A stretch of DNA of 64,000 nucleotides from JBKCUK01 sp046318415 (GCA_046318415.1 JBKCUK010000009.1:1-64000); one strand, 5' to 3'; shown: positions 52,704 to 62,074, numbered from the stretch's first letter. The notes: a model not told the origin generated them from the sequence alone. Program-made: numbers and translations.

Positions 52704-55700
52704 TCAGGCTACGGAACAAAAGGCTTGTGTTAAGTTGCTTAAGACAGATTGACGCTCCTTCACCAGGTCAAGGGCATTCAGACTTCGCAACAAAACGGCT
52801 GCGCCCAGGGACGTAAGGCGAATCGACGCCCCTTCAACCTGCCACAGCCTGTTGTGCCACTCATAGATAACTTCCTCCAGATCACGATCCCCTCCCCCCT
52901 CATGGGCCATTTTCTGGCACCAGGGCAGAAGCTGGTCCTGGATCGCCAGGTAGGTCATATCTGGGTCCTTTCTTTCCAGGCGAAGATTCATCTCGCGCTG
53001 CACAGCTTCAACAAGATCAACAGCCGAGAAATGTTTGTAAAACAAAGAAATTGCTTCTTGTTTTCCAATATTGCGTAAGCGTGGATGCACAACCCGCAGG
53101 ATATACTGATCAAAAGTTGGGGTATGGAGCAGGCCCACATCACGTCCAATAAGGTTTTTAAGATAAAGGGCTTGGTGAAGCGGCTCTTGGAGCTCGCTCA
53201 CATCCCAAAGCCCTGCTGCTTCAAGAAAGAGGGCATTATCACCCGAAAACTGCTTTTCAACCTGCCGCTGGGCAATCTCAGCAACGAAAGTACGCAAGGG
53301 ATTTGTTGCAGTATTCACGCCACCAATTTGCAGTTTAAATCGGAAATCAAGCGCCTGATAGAACATCTCGATCCCGTTATTCTTCCCCGTGGTGCACAAT
53401 TGAATGGAGGCCAACATCTTGACGAATTGCTCCTCTCGAGGACTTAGCACATGCCCATACGCAGTGTCATCGGGGGCAGCCATGATGCTGGCAACGATGG
53501 CCCGAAGCTTCGCCGTCCTTAAGGGTAAACGCCCCATTTCAGCAGGGACATTCAGCAGATGAGTGAGGTAACTACTGCCTAATGATCCAACAATTAGGGT
53601 CTGTAAATCCTGAGAGGTTGCCTGCCTCACAGCGTCCAGAAATCCTGGGACCACATCCGCCCGCGTTTGTAGCCCAGTAGACATGGCCTCAAAAAAGTCA
53701 CCTGGACAAGGAGGTACCAGCTCTTCTCGCACGCCTCCCAACTGGTCATCATCGACCAAATGGGTTAAAAATTGGGGGTTGAGACGAACTTCCCAAGATT
53801 CCTGCCCCTGCTCATCAAAGTGGACGCTTGGCACCTGCAGCTGCGACCAATCAATCGGGGCCGCACGTTTTTGCATCAATTCATAGTGCAGATAAAACTC
53901 GGCGTCTTTGGTATGATAAAAGGGCTGCTTAGCCATTGTTTCGATAATCTTGAGCGTCAGGGAATAATCCTGGATTTCCCCGCCACTCATCAGGTGCGCA
54001 AGATGCTTATCCGCAATTAAATGGCGCAGCGCCAGCGAGGGGCTTCCCATGCACTCAAGCCAATAGCGTCGAATCTTGGGCGCAAGCTGGGGCTCTGTCG
54101 CCATCAAATAGGACCAAAATTCCGTGTGCGTTCCCAGATCAAACTCGCTGTCCTGCATAGCCTTTTGATGAAGTTCAACCATTTTCTGGCGCGCCTCTCC
54201 AGGAGGCACCATCATCAGATCGTCAATGGTATCGATCACCAAATCTAAAAGCGGCATATCAATGCCCCCAAAGGAAATCAACCCTTCATCTTCCGAATCC
54301 GAGTCCTCATCGCCCAAATCCATATCCTCAAAAGGTGACTGATAGTCGGCCTGTTGTGGTTCACTTGCCTTAGGACTGTCATGGGCGGGACTTGGTGTGC
54401 TTGGCGTCTTACCTTCAAAATAGGGCGCATACAGCTGACGCAGCATCCCTAAAACTTCCATATCCTCAGGTCCAGTGAAGTAAGCAAATTTACCAAGCAA
54501 CGACACCACTTCGTCCCCATCACAGCCGATTCTTCCAAAGGTTTGGATTTCTTGAATGGCCTTTGGGCGAAGGGAGGCCGGAATATCACACAAATACATG
54601 CGCAAAAGCGGCCGCAGGTCGGCACGTTCGTCAACGTCCCTTAATTTGTGGCGCTTGTGCCCTTCCGTTACTCTGTAGTTGGACGCGTTTGATAGGAATT
54701 CAACAAGGGCGTCCTCTTGGCCCTCGGTCGCAGCGTACAGATCAGGATTCACATTGTGAAATCCTTCAAAAAGATAGATAATCTGATCCTGAGAGAGGCC
54801 ACTCGAAAGATAAGGTCGCAGCAAATCGAGGCAGTTCTGCCACAAGTGCACTGGAATATCGACCATGCTTTCCACGACAGAATAGATATCACTGGCACCA
54901 GCTTGAGGAACCAAGAGTTGCTTTGCCATCGCAACTAACGGTGCGCGGTCGGTGGGCGCCAGATCGCGCAACGTCAATAGGGTCTCAACCCGAACCTCCA
55001 TTCTCTTTGATTTTGGGATTCCGCTAAAGAGATCTTGAGTATAATCAATGAGTTGCGTTTGCTCTTCTGGACTTAATACGACCAACCCTGAGACTGCCCG
55101 CAATAAATCATCAGGCTTCAGGTCAAGGGCTAGCTCAGCCTTCAGCAGATACACACATTTTATGACGAGGTCTTGTTCCAGGGTGGCACTCAGCCGCAGG
55201 GCGGCAAGGGCTGAATCGAAGTCTTCGAACTCTCCAAAATGTTGGCCACAAAACGCGAGAACGCCCACACGCATAGATTCTTCAAGACGGCGCAATGCAC
55301 CCAACAAGATGGCCAGAGTGCTGTCAGAGTCACCCGCATCCACCTGTGCGCCGAATGCCCCTTCCCGCCCCGGCGAGGGAGGCAAAGGCTGGTCTTGAGC
55401 TTCATTGTTAGCCCCACCTACCTCACTGGATGCATCCCCAGGCGCATCCTCCTCGTCAACGTCGCCGTCTGCTTCATCCGACTGCGGTAGGTTCTGCTCT
55501 GGGATAGCCGCGATTAATTGGCGAAGAGTTTCTTCATCCATGGTCTCCATGTGGTCTGCCCATACGGATGACATAAGATTTTCATCTTCGGCGGAATCTA
55601 AAGCCGCATTCACTGCAAGATTCACAATATTGTCGAGGAAAGTCGCAGCAGGTGCTGACGTTGACTCATTAGGCACCAAGCGGTTGACCTCGGCGCTAAA

Positions 55701-55889
55701 TCTCTCCAGCAGCCTTCCCTGAAGCTCTTGGTCACGACTTTTAAAGCTGGAGAAGGATGAGGAGTAGCTGGAACTGGACGCAGTGCTCTGCGCGTCCTCA
55801 TCCATCAGATCTGAGGCGTACGACTGCATGCCACACTTTAAGGCCATCAAAGAGCACATGGTCATCAGAGAAGACTGCAGTTTGCGCAT
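52704..55889 (-). CDS. Large secreted hypothetical protein (1061 residues)
   Basis: The protein has a signal peptide cut at YAS-D near residue 26, a Ser-rich linker (about 35-60), and long acidic linkers (about 145-185 and 495-530) between helical regions. The helical parts (about 190-480 and 540-1050) have repeating amphipathic helices about 30-40 residues long with Pro at the start (VDIPVHLWQNCLDLL; CDIPASLRPKAIQEI), suggesting an alpha-solenoid. No catalytic motif is visible. GGGAG lies eight bases before the ATG. I recognise no family. The signal peptide and acidic linkers match the other exported proteins here. Confidence 0.75.
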   Translation of the reverse strand: MRKLQSSLMTMCSLMALKCGMQSYASDLMDEDAQSTASSSSYSSSFSSFKSRDQELQGRLLERFSAEVNRLVPNESTSAPAATFLDNIVNLAVNAALDSAEDENLMSSVWADHMETMDEETLRQLIAAIPEQNLPQSDEADGDVDEEDAPGDASSEVGGANNEAQDQPLPPSPGREGAFGAQVDAGDSDSTLAILLGALRRLEESMRVGVLAFCGQHFGEFEDFDSALAALRLSATLEQDLVIKCVYLLKAELALDLKPDDLLRAVSGLVVLSPEEQTQLIDYTQDLFSGIPKSKRMEVRVETLLTLRDLAPTDRAPLVAMAKQLLVPQAGASDIYSVVESMVDIPVHLWQNCLDLLRPYLSSGLSQDQIIYLFEGFHNVNPDLYAATEGQEDALVEFLSNASNYRVTEGHKRHKLRDVDERADLRPLLRMYLCDIPASLRPKAIQEIQTFGRIGCDGDEVVSLLGKFAYFTGPEDMEVLGMLRQLYAPYFEGKTPSTPSPAHDSPKASEPQQADYQSPFEDMDLGDEDSDSEDEGLISFGGIDMPLLDLVIDTIDDLMMVPPGEARQKMVELHQKAMQDSEFDLGTHTEFWSYLMATEPQLAPKIRRYWLECMGSPSLALRHLIADKHLAHLMSGGEIQDYSLTLKIIETMAKQPFYHTKDAEFYLHYELMQKRAAPIDWSQLQVPSVHFDEQGQESWEVRLNPQFLTHLVDDDQLGGVREELVPPCPGDFFEAMSTGLQTRADVVPGFLDAVRQATSQDLQTLIVGSLGSSYLTHLLNVPAEMGRLPLRTAKLRAIVASIMAAPDDTAYGHVLSPREEQFVKMLASIQLCTTGKNNGIEMFYQALDFRFKLQIGGVNTATNPLRTFVAEIAQRQVEKQFSGDNALFLEAAGLWDVSELQEPLHQALYLKNLIGRDVGLLHTPTFDQYILRVVHPRLRNIGKQEAISLFYKHFSAVDLVEAVQREMNLRLERKDPDMTYLAIQDQLLPWCQKMAHEGGGDRDLEEVIYEWHNRLWQVEGASIRLTSLGAAVLLRSLNALDLVKERQSVLSNLTQAFCSVA

Positions 55890-55939
55890 TGAATACTCTC
55901 CCTTGTTTATTCTTGCAGCGATGTCTTCAATCCCACGCT

Positions 55940-57355
55940 TTATGAGACGGGCGTTTCCCCCTTTGCTCTGCCTTGGGTGGGCTTGGTTTGCTTAAGTGTT
56001 CCAGCGTGCGGTGGATTTTTATGTGTCTGAAAACGCTGTGATACCTTACTCACAAAGGCTTTGAATGCGGCCATATCCTGGCCACCTAGCTTGGCAGCAG
56101 GCATCATTTTGACCGAAGCAGGGTTAATGTGCTTATTAAACCGCAACAACTCGTAGTGGAGGTGGGGACCAGTGGTACGGCCTGTGGCCCCAACGAAGCC
56201 GATCACCTGGCCCTGCTTGACACGCGCACCGGGCTTCAAACCCTTGGCATAGCGGCTGAGGTGGGCGTATGCAGTCGAATACTCAGAATTGTGGCGAATG
56301 CGGATATAATTACCATAAGCCCCCCACAGCCCAATTTTCTCAACCACGCCATCGCCGGCGGCCATAACGGGTGTCCCCGTGGGGGCACCGAAATCCACAC
56401 CCGTATGCAGCTTGGTAAAGCCCAGGATGGGGTGACGGCGATGCCCGAATTTAGAGCTGATACGGGCGCCATCAATGGGGGTGCGCAGCAGCCCCTTCTT
56501 CACACTCTCGCCGTGCTCGTTGTAAAAACCAGTGGTGCCATCTTTTAGACGAAACCGAAACAAGCGGATGGTTTTACCCTGAAGATAAAGGCTGGCATAG
56601 CTCAGCTCTCCCCCCTCCACCCAATCCGATTCAGGATCTGTGGTGCTCTCATATAAAAACTCAAAACGATCACCGGGCTGAAAATCGCGCTGAAAATCAA
56701 CGTCGAAGGAAAAGGCTTGAATGGCTTCTTGGATCGTCTTGGCGGGCACATTTTGTTTGCTTGCGTCCAGATAATAGCTTTCTTGAATTCGGCCCGTCAC
56801 GGCAGAGGTTTGGCGAACAAGCTGCTTCTTGGTCTTTTCTGCGATGAAGCTTCCGTCCTCGGTTTGACGCACGAAGATTTCTTCATCAATGGAGGGGCGA
56901 ATGTAGAGGGAGAAAATATCTCTCTTGCCGCAACTTTGTGGAATTTCTATGGCCGTGATGGACAGCTCATGGTCGGTTCGTAGATCGCGCGGGTCATAGA
57001 CCTTGCGCAAGGCCTCCGCCACACCCAGCGCCTGTTGCTGATCAACACCAACCCGATTAAGGGCAGAGACAATGGTGTCACCCGATTTGAGTTCCAGAGG
57101 ATAATCTTGGGGTTCTGGCTCTACTGCGGGCTGCAGAGCACTTTCAGGAGTGATTTCACATACCTGCCCTGTTGGGCCAATCACCACCTGCGGCTGGGGC
57201 TTGGGATGCCACAAAGCAATAAATCGATCCCATCCAGCAATCATAACGGCAAGCGCCAGGGAGAGGGCTGCGAGAATATGCCTGATTCTGGAAAATTGCA
57301 CGCCAGATGATACCTTAGTAAAGTGAGACTTATGCCTTTTGTGAATAATACGCAA
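55940..57355 (-). CDS. M23 family murein endopeptidase
   Basis: The 471-residue protein has one N-terminal membrane helix (about 27-48) and a periplasmic domain that begins with an OapA/LysM-like region (SGDTIVSALNRVGVDQQQAL). The M23 zinc endopeptidase (about 285-400) has its first His and Asp in HTGVDFGAP and the second His pair in HLHYEL, with the central GYGNYI-like and GRTTGPH stretches. It probably cuts peptide crosslinks in peptidoglycan, like MepM or a factor in cell separation. It runs divergently from mlaA. Confidence 0.93.
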   Translation of the reverse strand: MRIIHKRHKSHFTKVSSGVQFSRIRHILAALSLALAVMIAGWDRFIALWHPKPQPQVVIGPTGQVCEITPESALQPAVEPEPQDYPLELKSGDTIVSALNRVGVDQQQALGVAEALRKVYDPRDLRTDHELSITAIEIPQSCGKRDIFSLYIRPSIDEEIFVRQTEDGSFIAEKTKKQLVRQTSAVTGRIQESYYLDASKQNVPAKTIQEAIQAFSFDVDFQRDFQPGDRFEFLYESTTDPESDWVEGGELSYASLYLQGKTIRLFRFRLKDGTTGFYNEHGESVKKGLLRTPIDGARISSKFGHRRHPILGFTKLHTGVDFGAPTGTPVMAAGDGVVEKIGLWGAYGNYIRIRHNSEYSTAYAHLSRYAKGLKPGARVKQGQVIGFVGATGRTTGPHLHYELLRFNKHINPASVKMMPAAKLGGQDMAAFKAFVSKVSQRFQTHKNPPHAGTLKQTKPTQGRAKGETPVS

Positions 57356-57546
57356 AATTCATTTCGTCCAGCACTTTAGATCACCCCATTCAGCCAGCAA
57401 GATCCTAACCCCACGACGCGCCAGCCTTGACGTGGCAGTTTTTTTGGGATTTAAGTGTTTTCTGAGCTTCAGTTAATCATTTAGTCACCCTCATAGGTTA
57501 TTTTTTGAACATTAGTCAGTGTTGCCGACAAGTAAGGGGCCAGAAA

Positions 57547-58335
57547 ATGAGCATGGAATTAAGAACAAAACAATGGGTGGTGGGACTTACAGCGAGTTTA
57601 TTTCTTTGCTCTTCTGCCCTCGCCACCAATGAACAAAAACTTGACAATGCAGCATCACCTCAGCAAGAAGCCGCCAGTGATGAGGTGAGCATCAACGATC
57701 CTGCCGAAGATTTTAACCGTGCCATGTTTGCCTTCAACCGTGTAGTTGATCATGTGGTCACAAAGCCTGTGGCTGAAATTTATCGGGGTGTGTTGCCACA
57801 ACCTGTGCGCAACCGCGTGCATTGCTTTTTAAATAATCTCGGCTCTCCCTTGGTTTTAGTTCACGACATCCTTCAGCTTAAGCTGGATCAGGCCGGCGAG
57901 ACCCTGGCACGATTTGTGATCAATTCAACAATCGGCATATTGGGTCTGTTTGATGCCGCAGATGAATTTTTTGATATTAAATACCATAAGGAAACCATGG
58001 GCTCGACCCTTGCCCACTGGGGTGTGGGCGGTGATCCATTCCTGGTCTTGCCCTTGATTGGTCCCACGAATCCTAGGGATTTTGCAGGCCAAGTGGTGGA
58101 TATGTTCGCTGATCCTTTCAACATTTGGGCAAATCACGAGGATAAAACAACCCTCCTCTATGGTCGCGCCGTGCTTGAAATTGTCGACCGCCGCGCACAG
58201 CTTAGCAGCGTGTTCAATCGTATCGATCGGGCCCACGATCCTTATATGATGATGCGCACACTTTATACCCAAAATCGCCTTTACAATGAAACGGACGGTG
58301 AGCAGGATACCGATTCGCCGCGTCCAACTGAATAA
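57547..58335 (+). CDS. mlaA: MlaA/VacJ family outer-membrane lipid protein
   Basis: MlaA takes phospholipids from the outer leaflet of the outer membrane and passes them to MlaC. The 262-residue protein has the family core: DPAEDFNRAMFAFNRVVD, VRNRVHCFLNNLGSPLVLV, RFVINSTIGILGLFD, and WGVGGDPFLVLPLIGPTNPRD. The N-terminal signal (cut after ALA, near residue 28) has no convincing lipobox, although MlaA is usually a lipoprotein. AAGGGG is about nine bases before ATG 57547. mlaC follows directly. Confidence 0.94.
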   Translation: MSMELRTKQWVVGLTASLFLCSSALATNEQKLDNAASPQQEAASDEVSINDPAEDFNRAMFAFNRVVDHVVTKPVAEIYRGVLPQPVRNRVHCFLNNLGSPLVLVHDILQLKLDQAGETLARFVINSTIGILGLFDAADEFFDIKYHKETMGSTLAHWGVGGDPFLVLPLIGPTNPRDFAGQVVDMFADPFNIWANHEDKTTLLYGRAVLEIVDRRAQLSSVFNRIDRAHDPYMMMRTLYTQNRLYNETDGEQDTDSPRPTE

Positions 58336-58351
58336 TATATGAGTCGTTATC

Positions 58352-58996
58352 ATGATGAGATTTAAAGCGCTGATCACCATTGCCCTGTTGAGTTTTGTGG
58401 GGCACAAAGTAGCCTTCGCATCGGACCCAAAGCCGGTCTCGGAAGTTGAGGCCAGAGTTTTTGTCAAAGATGTGGGCGAGAAAATCGTTGCCATATTGCA
58501 AGATAAGGGCACAGCCTTAGATGTCAGAAAAGAGCAGTTTCGCGGTGTTTTGCGCCAGCATTTTGAGTTGCCCAGCATTGGCCGATTCGTCCTTGGTCGC
58601 TATTGGCGTCAGGCATCCGATGCCCAGCAAAAAGACTACCTGATTTTATTTGAGAATGATTTGGTGGAGAGTTATTCGGCGCAATTTGATGCCTATAATG
58701 ACGAAACCTTTGAGGTGATCGGCCACCGCCCCAGCCAAGATGGGGGCGTTGTCATTAAAAGCCGCATCAATCGCACCAGTGGTGGTGAACCCCTTCCCGT
58801 TGACTGGAAAGTTTTTGAAACACCCAAAGGGCTTCGCGTTTTTGATATCATCGTCAACGGTGTTTCCATGAGTATCACCCAGAGAACAGATTATGCAGGA
58901 CTGATGGCATCGGCAAAATCCATGGATGCGTTTTTAGCGCAGCTACGCACCAAGCAAAAAGCACCAACCAAAGTGGGACAGAAGGCCGCATCTTAA
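58352..58996 (+). CDS. mlaC: MlaC/Ttg2D periplasmic phospholipid carrier
   Basis: MlaC carries phospholipids between MlaA and the inner-membrane MlaFEDB complex. The 214-residue protein has a signal peptide (cut after AFA near residue 23) and the family fold: EQFRGVLRQHFELPSIGRFV, LGRYWRQASDAQQKDYLILF and DWKVFETPKGLRVFDIIVNG. The 16-base gap from mlaA indicates an operon. mlaD, mlaE, mlaF and mlaB are not in the window. Confidence 0.94.
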   Translation: MMRFKALITIALLSFVGHKVAFASDPKPVSEVEARVFVKDVGEKIVAILQDKGTALDVRKEQFRGVLRQHFELPSIGRFVLGRYWRQASDAQQKDYLILFENDLVESYSAQFDAYNDETFEVIGHRPSQDGGVVIKSRINRTSGGEPLPVDWKVFETPKGLRVFDIIVNGVSMSITQRTDYAGLMASAKSMDAFLAQLRTKQKAPTKVGQKAAS

Positions 58997-59059
58997 GGTC
59001 CATATGGATTTAAAAATACCGCCACGATTGATCGGGGCCTCACTCACGAAGATAAGAAC

Positions 59060-59245
59060 CCAGGTGCATCCTACTTTCAATAGTTAGGAACGCGAAGGGT
59101 TCTAAGCTCAATTGGCGAAGAGAGCCCCGGTAGATCCCACTTTCAGTTGGCAAAGAAGCCCTTGCCGGCTCACGCTCTCAGTGGATGCCGCTTTCAGTCG
59201 ACGCACAGGCCCCGTATCACGGGCGCCTCAATGGAAGCGGACGTC
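59060..59245. repeat. Degenerate short repeats after mlaC
   Basis: The 246-base gap contains several imperfect copies of a CTTTCAGT core (ACTTTCAATAG, ACTTTCAGTTGG, GCTCTCAGTGG, GCTTTCAGTCG, and shorter CTCAAT and CGTCAGT forms), spaced roughly 30-50 bases, some followed by a GCCC-rich segment. It holds no gene. It may be an old array of repeated elements or simply low-complexity spacer. Confidence 0.4.
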
Positions 59246-61163
59246 AGTCCGTTTCCAGCTTATCAATCCAGGGGTGATCTTGCTTAAAGCGTGCATTACG
59301 CCGGCCAAGATCACTAAGGACCGCGATTTTCAGCTCCTCGGGCACGGAACGCACCGCTTGAATACGCTCCATGTCTGCCTGCGCTTGGGTGCCCACATGG
59401 ACGCAGATTCCTATTTCCCGCATCAAACGGGTTTTCGAAGCCGTCAAGCATGCCATTTCTTCCCGTTGTTGTGGCGAGGGCTCCGGCAAGGTTTGCAGCA
59501 TCAGCAGGTTCGACTCAATTGCTTGGTATTCCAACTCAAGGGTCTCATACTTGCCCCAAAGATTTGAGAATTTTTGCTTTTGAACTTCTTCTATCGAACA
59601 AAGATCTTTTTGTGCTGCCCCCCACAGCGGATGGGTGCCTGCAATGAGTTCGATAATTTCAGCGGCATTCTTCACATTTTCTTGCCCATGGGCAAACAGT
59701 CGGTAAGCCGCACCCTCTGCCGGCAGCGTCCATTCACCATAGCTAGGCGCGTCATTATCAGCCGCCTTAACCAACTCTTCCTGGCTCTTGCGCTGTACAA
59801 TATTTACCAAGATGCCTGGTTTCTCAAGGGCTTCCACAAGGCTCGCCGCCCGGGTTAACAAGGTGCTCAAGGGACGATAGAGCTCGGCCAGGCCTGGCAT
59901 TTTAGGCAAACGCCCCGCCTGCATTGCATCCGACACCTGGCTCATGGGGTCGTGCTTCATGACGGTTAATAAATATTCGCCAGCCATCTCGTGCACTTTT
60001 TTTTGCAGAATCTTTAAATCAGAGTCTTCATGGGCCTCAAGCGCTTCAGTTTCGAGAGGCGCTGATAAGTTACGTTTGAAAAACCTTTTCAAGGTATTCA
60101 CTCCACCGCCTTTGATGAGCCAATAGGCGGCCTCATGGGTGTCTCGCTGCACACCACGCCTGTGTTGAAGCATGATGCCCAAATTATTCATGGCCCAAGC
60201 GTGTCCTTGCGCTGCCGCTTGGCGGTACCACTTCACCGCTTCGGCGTCATTGGCAGGGCATTGCCCCCCCTCAACACCCCGCCCCTCTTCAAGCATGATG
60301 CCCAAATGGTTCATGGCTGCAAAGAATCCTTGCGCTGCCGCCTGGCGGTACCATTTCACCGCTTCGACGTCATTGGTGGGGCATTGCCCCCCGTCAACAC
60401 CACGCCCCTCTTGAAGCATGATGCCCAAATTGTTCATGGCTGCAACATGTCCATGTTCTGCCACCTGGCGATACCACCTCACGGCTTCTGTGTCGTTGTT
60501 TTCATCGGTTCCCAAGTCCACCACTTTTAGGGCATAAAGCACGCCCATGGCAAAACATGCCTCAGGATGTCCGTTTTCCGCAAAGGCACGAATCTTTTCG
60601 ATCAGCTGGGGGCGATCTCTAAGCAGCTGCGGGGCAGATCGTGCAACAACATAGGCTCGTCTGAGATCGGCCATCACCCACCCCTCAAAATCAGTGCTCC
60701 ACTTGGATAAGGCTAAATTTTCAAGAACCTCTAAAGGAATAAAACGCAGATAGACCAAATGTACCATCTGGTCTTGCATAATTTGATCGCCATCGTTGGC
60801 AGCCTTGATCCATTGGAGGGTTTCTGAGAGATTTTTCGGCTTTGATAGCGCTACAGGGGCGTCAACTTGAGGGACCTCGTTGGAGTCTCTCAGACGCTTC
60901 GGCCGCTTTGACGCACTTTCGGGGGTGTTCGTGTCGTCCTCAGCTCCAGCTAGCGGGTCAACCCGCTTGAGCTTTCCTCTGGAAGATGGAACTGTTTCTG
61001 GGGAGGCGCCACCTTGATTCGGGTCCTGATTATCATGAAACTTCCCACCCTCGTCTGCCCCATGAGAGTTGTGAGACATATCCGAAGCCGCCACATACCA
61101 AGGCATACCTAAAGATAGGGCCAAGGCTAAGGCAGAAAAACCATGTTTAATGTGCGCATTCAT
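59244..61163 (-). CDS. Secreted Sel1-repeat protein with NLS-like motif
   Basis: The 639-residue protein has a signal peptide cut at AAS-D near residue 28, an acidic/Asn-rich linker, and the basic cluster SKRPKRLRD (about 84-92) of the nuclear-signal type. Residues about 200-340 are Sel1-like repeats (AMNNLGIMLQEGRGV, AVKWYRQAAAQG), and the last 250 residues are helical. Sel1 repeats scaffold protein complexes and are common in effectors of intracellular bacteria. Its reverse-strand upstream sequence has AAATTGACAAT, like the Sel1-like gene at 34684. Nuclear targeting is inferred only. Confidence 0.8.
   Translation of the reverse strand: MNAHIKHGFSALALALSLGMPWYVAASDMSHNSHGADEGGKFHDNQDPNQGGASPETVPSSRGKLKRVDPLAGAEDDTNTPESASKRPKRLRDSNEVPQVDAPVALSKPKNLSETLQWIKAANDGDQIMQDQMVHLVYLRFIPLEVLENLALSKWSTDFEGWVMADLRRAYVVARSAPQLLRDRPQLIEKIRAFAENGHPEACFAMGVLYALKVVDLGTDENNDTEAVRWYRQVAEHGHVAAMNNLGIMLQEGRGVDGGQCPTNDVEAVKWYRQAAAQGFFAAMNHLGIMLEEGRGVEGGQCPANDAEAVKWYRQAAAQGHAWAMNNLGIMLQHRRGVQRDTHEAAYWLIKGGGVNTLKRFFKRNLSAPLETEALEAHEDSDLKILQKKVHEMAGEYLLTVMKHDPMSQVSDAMQAGRLPKMPGLAELYRPLSTLLTRAASLVEALEKPGILVNIVQRKSQEELVKAADNDAPSYGEWTLPAEGAAYRLFAHGQENVKNAAEIIELIAGTHPLWGAAQKDLCSIEEVQKQKFSNLWGKYETLELEYQAIESNLLMLQTLPEPSPQQREEMACLTASKTRLMREIGICVHVGTQAQADMERIQAVRSVPEELKIAVLSDLGRRNARFKQDHPWIDKLETD
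60170..60450 (-). repeat. Tandem 123-bp Sel1 coding repeats
   Basis: Two closely similar units of 123 bp plus a partial third encode 41-residue Sel1 repeats (AMNxLGIMLxEGRGV to AVKWYRQAAAQG). High DNA similarity points to recent duplication. Confidence 0.85.
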
Positions 61164-61318
61164 GACAGACAGAACTCAAGTTATTTGAGGAATTAGGCCT
61201 ATCCCATTCTAGATCAAATTGTCAATTTAATTTTTTAGGCGAAATAGATTGTGGCGATGGTTGGAAATGTAAGGAAGACTATGCCCTTTGCGGAGAGTAT
61301 CGCCACTATTGCAGAGCT

Positions 61319-61948
61319 TTATCTTTCCACACCTCCATGATTCCAATCATCAGCAGGCGGTAATGAGTCCCAAATGTCAAAAAGCAGTGATCTTAAGTGG
61401 GGAATGACGTCTCCCTCAAACCAGGGTTTTTTGCGCAACCACAAACGATTACGCGGTGAGGGGTGCACCATTGGAAAGTACCCAAGGGGGGTATAGTCTT
61501 GCCAAGTGCTCACCGTCTGTTGCAGGCTGGGCTTGCGGAGTGCTTTAAGATAATAGGCTTGCGCATAGCTTCCCACCAGCAGGGTGAGTTTCACATGGGG
61601 AAGATGCCGCAAAAGCACTTGATGCCATGTGGGTGCACACTTGGGGCTTGGCGGCAGGTCGCCAGATTTCCCCTTGCCTGGATAGCAGAAACCCATGGGC
61701 ATGATGGCAATCTGACCTGAGTCATAAAAGAAGTCACGGTTGACACCTAACCACTGTCGCAACAGATCGCCCGAGGGATCATTCCAAGGCACGCTTGTCG
61801 AATGCACACGCCGCCCCGGGGCTTGTCCGATGATGAGCACCTTGGCCTCAGAAAACAGGCGCACCACGGGATTAGGCTCATGGATAAAGGTTCCCTGACA
61901 TAGACGGCACGCCCGCAAACTCTCTAAGATGTCATCCAGTGGATTCAT
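61319..61948 (-). CDS. Uracil-DNA glycosylase family protein
   Basis: The 209-residue protein has the superfamily motif A, LIIGQAPGRRVHSTSVPWND, with the catalytic-loop Asn/Asp region, and motif B HPSPRNR. The N-terminal CRLC pair could be part of an iron-sulphur site, but only two cysteines are nearby, fewer than the four of family 4 enzymes. Such proteins remove uracil from DNA in base excision repair; the exact subfamily is unclear. It stands alone. Confidence 0.85.
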   Translation of the reverse strand: MNPLDDILESLRACRLCQGTFIHEPNPVVRLFSEAKVLIIGQAPGRRVHSTSVPWNDPSGDLLRQWLGVNRDFFYDSGQIAIMPMGFCYPGKGKSGDLPPSPKCAPTWHQVLLRHLPHVKLTLLVGSYAQAYYLKALRKPSLQQTVSTWQDYTPLGYFPMVHPSPRNRLWLRKKPWFEGDVIPHLRSLLFDIWDSLPPADDWNHGGVER

Positions 61949-62074
61949 GGGGCTCCTTCATGGGGCGTCACTTCAAAAAAGAGAGTTTGCGATAGTCCCA
62001 ACCGCCTTAAAAGTCTGATTTGAATGGGAAAATTCTCCTTGAAGCCAGACGGCAAGAAACATCTTGGGAGGATT

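Noticed and set aside
61258..61341. 27-codon frame after the Sel1-protein promoter region
   Set aside because: No ribosome-binding site and it runs into the opposite glycosylase gene.
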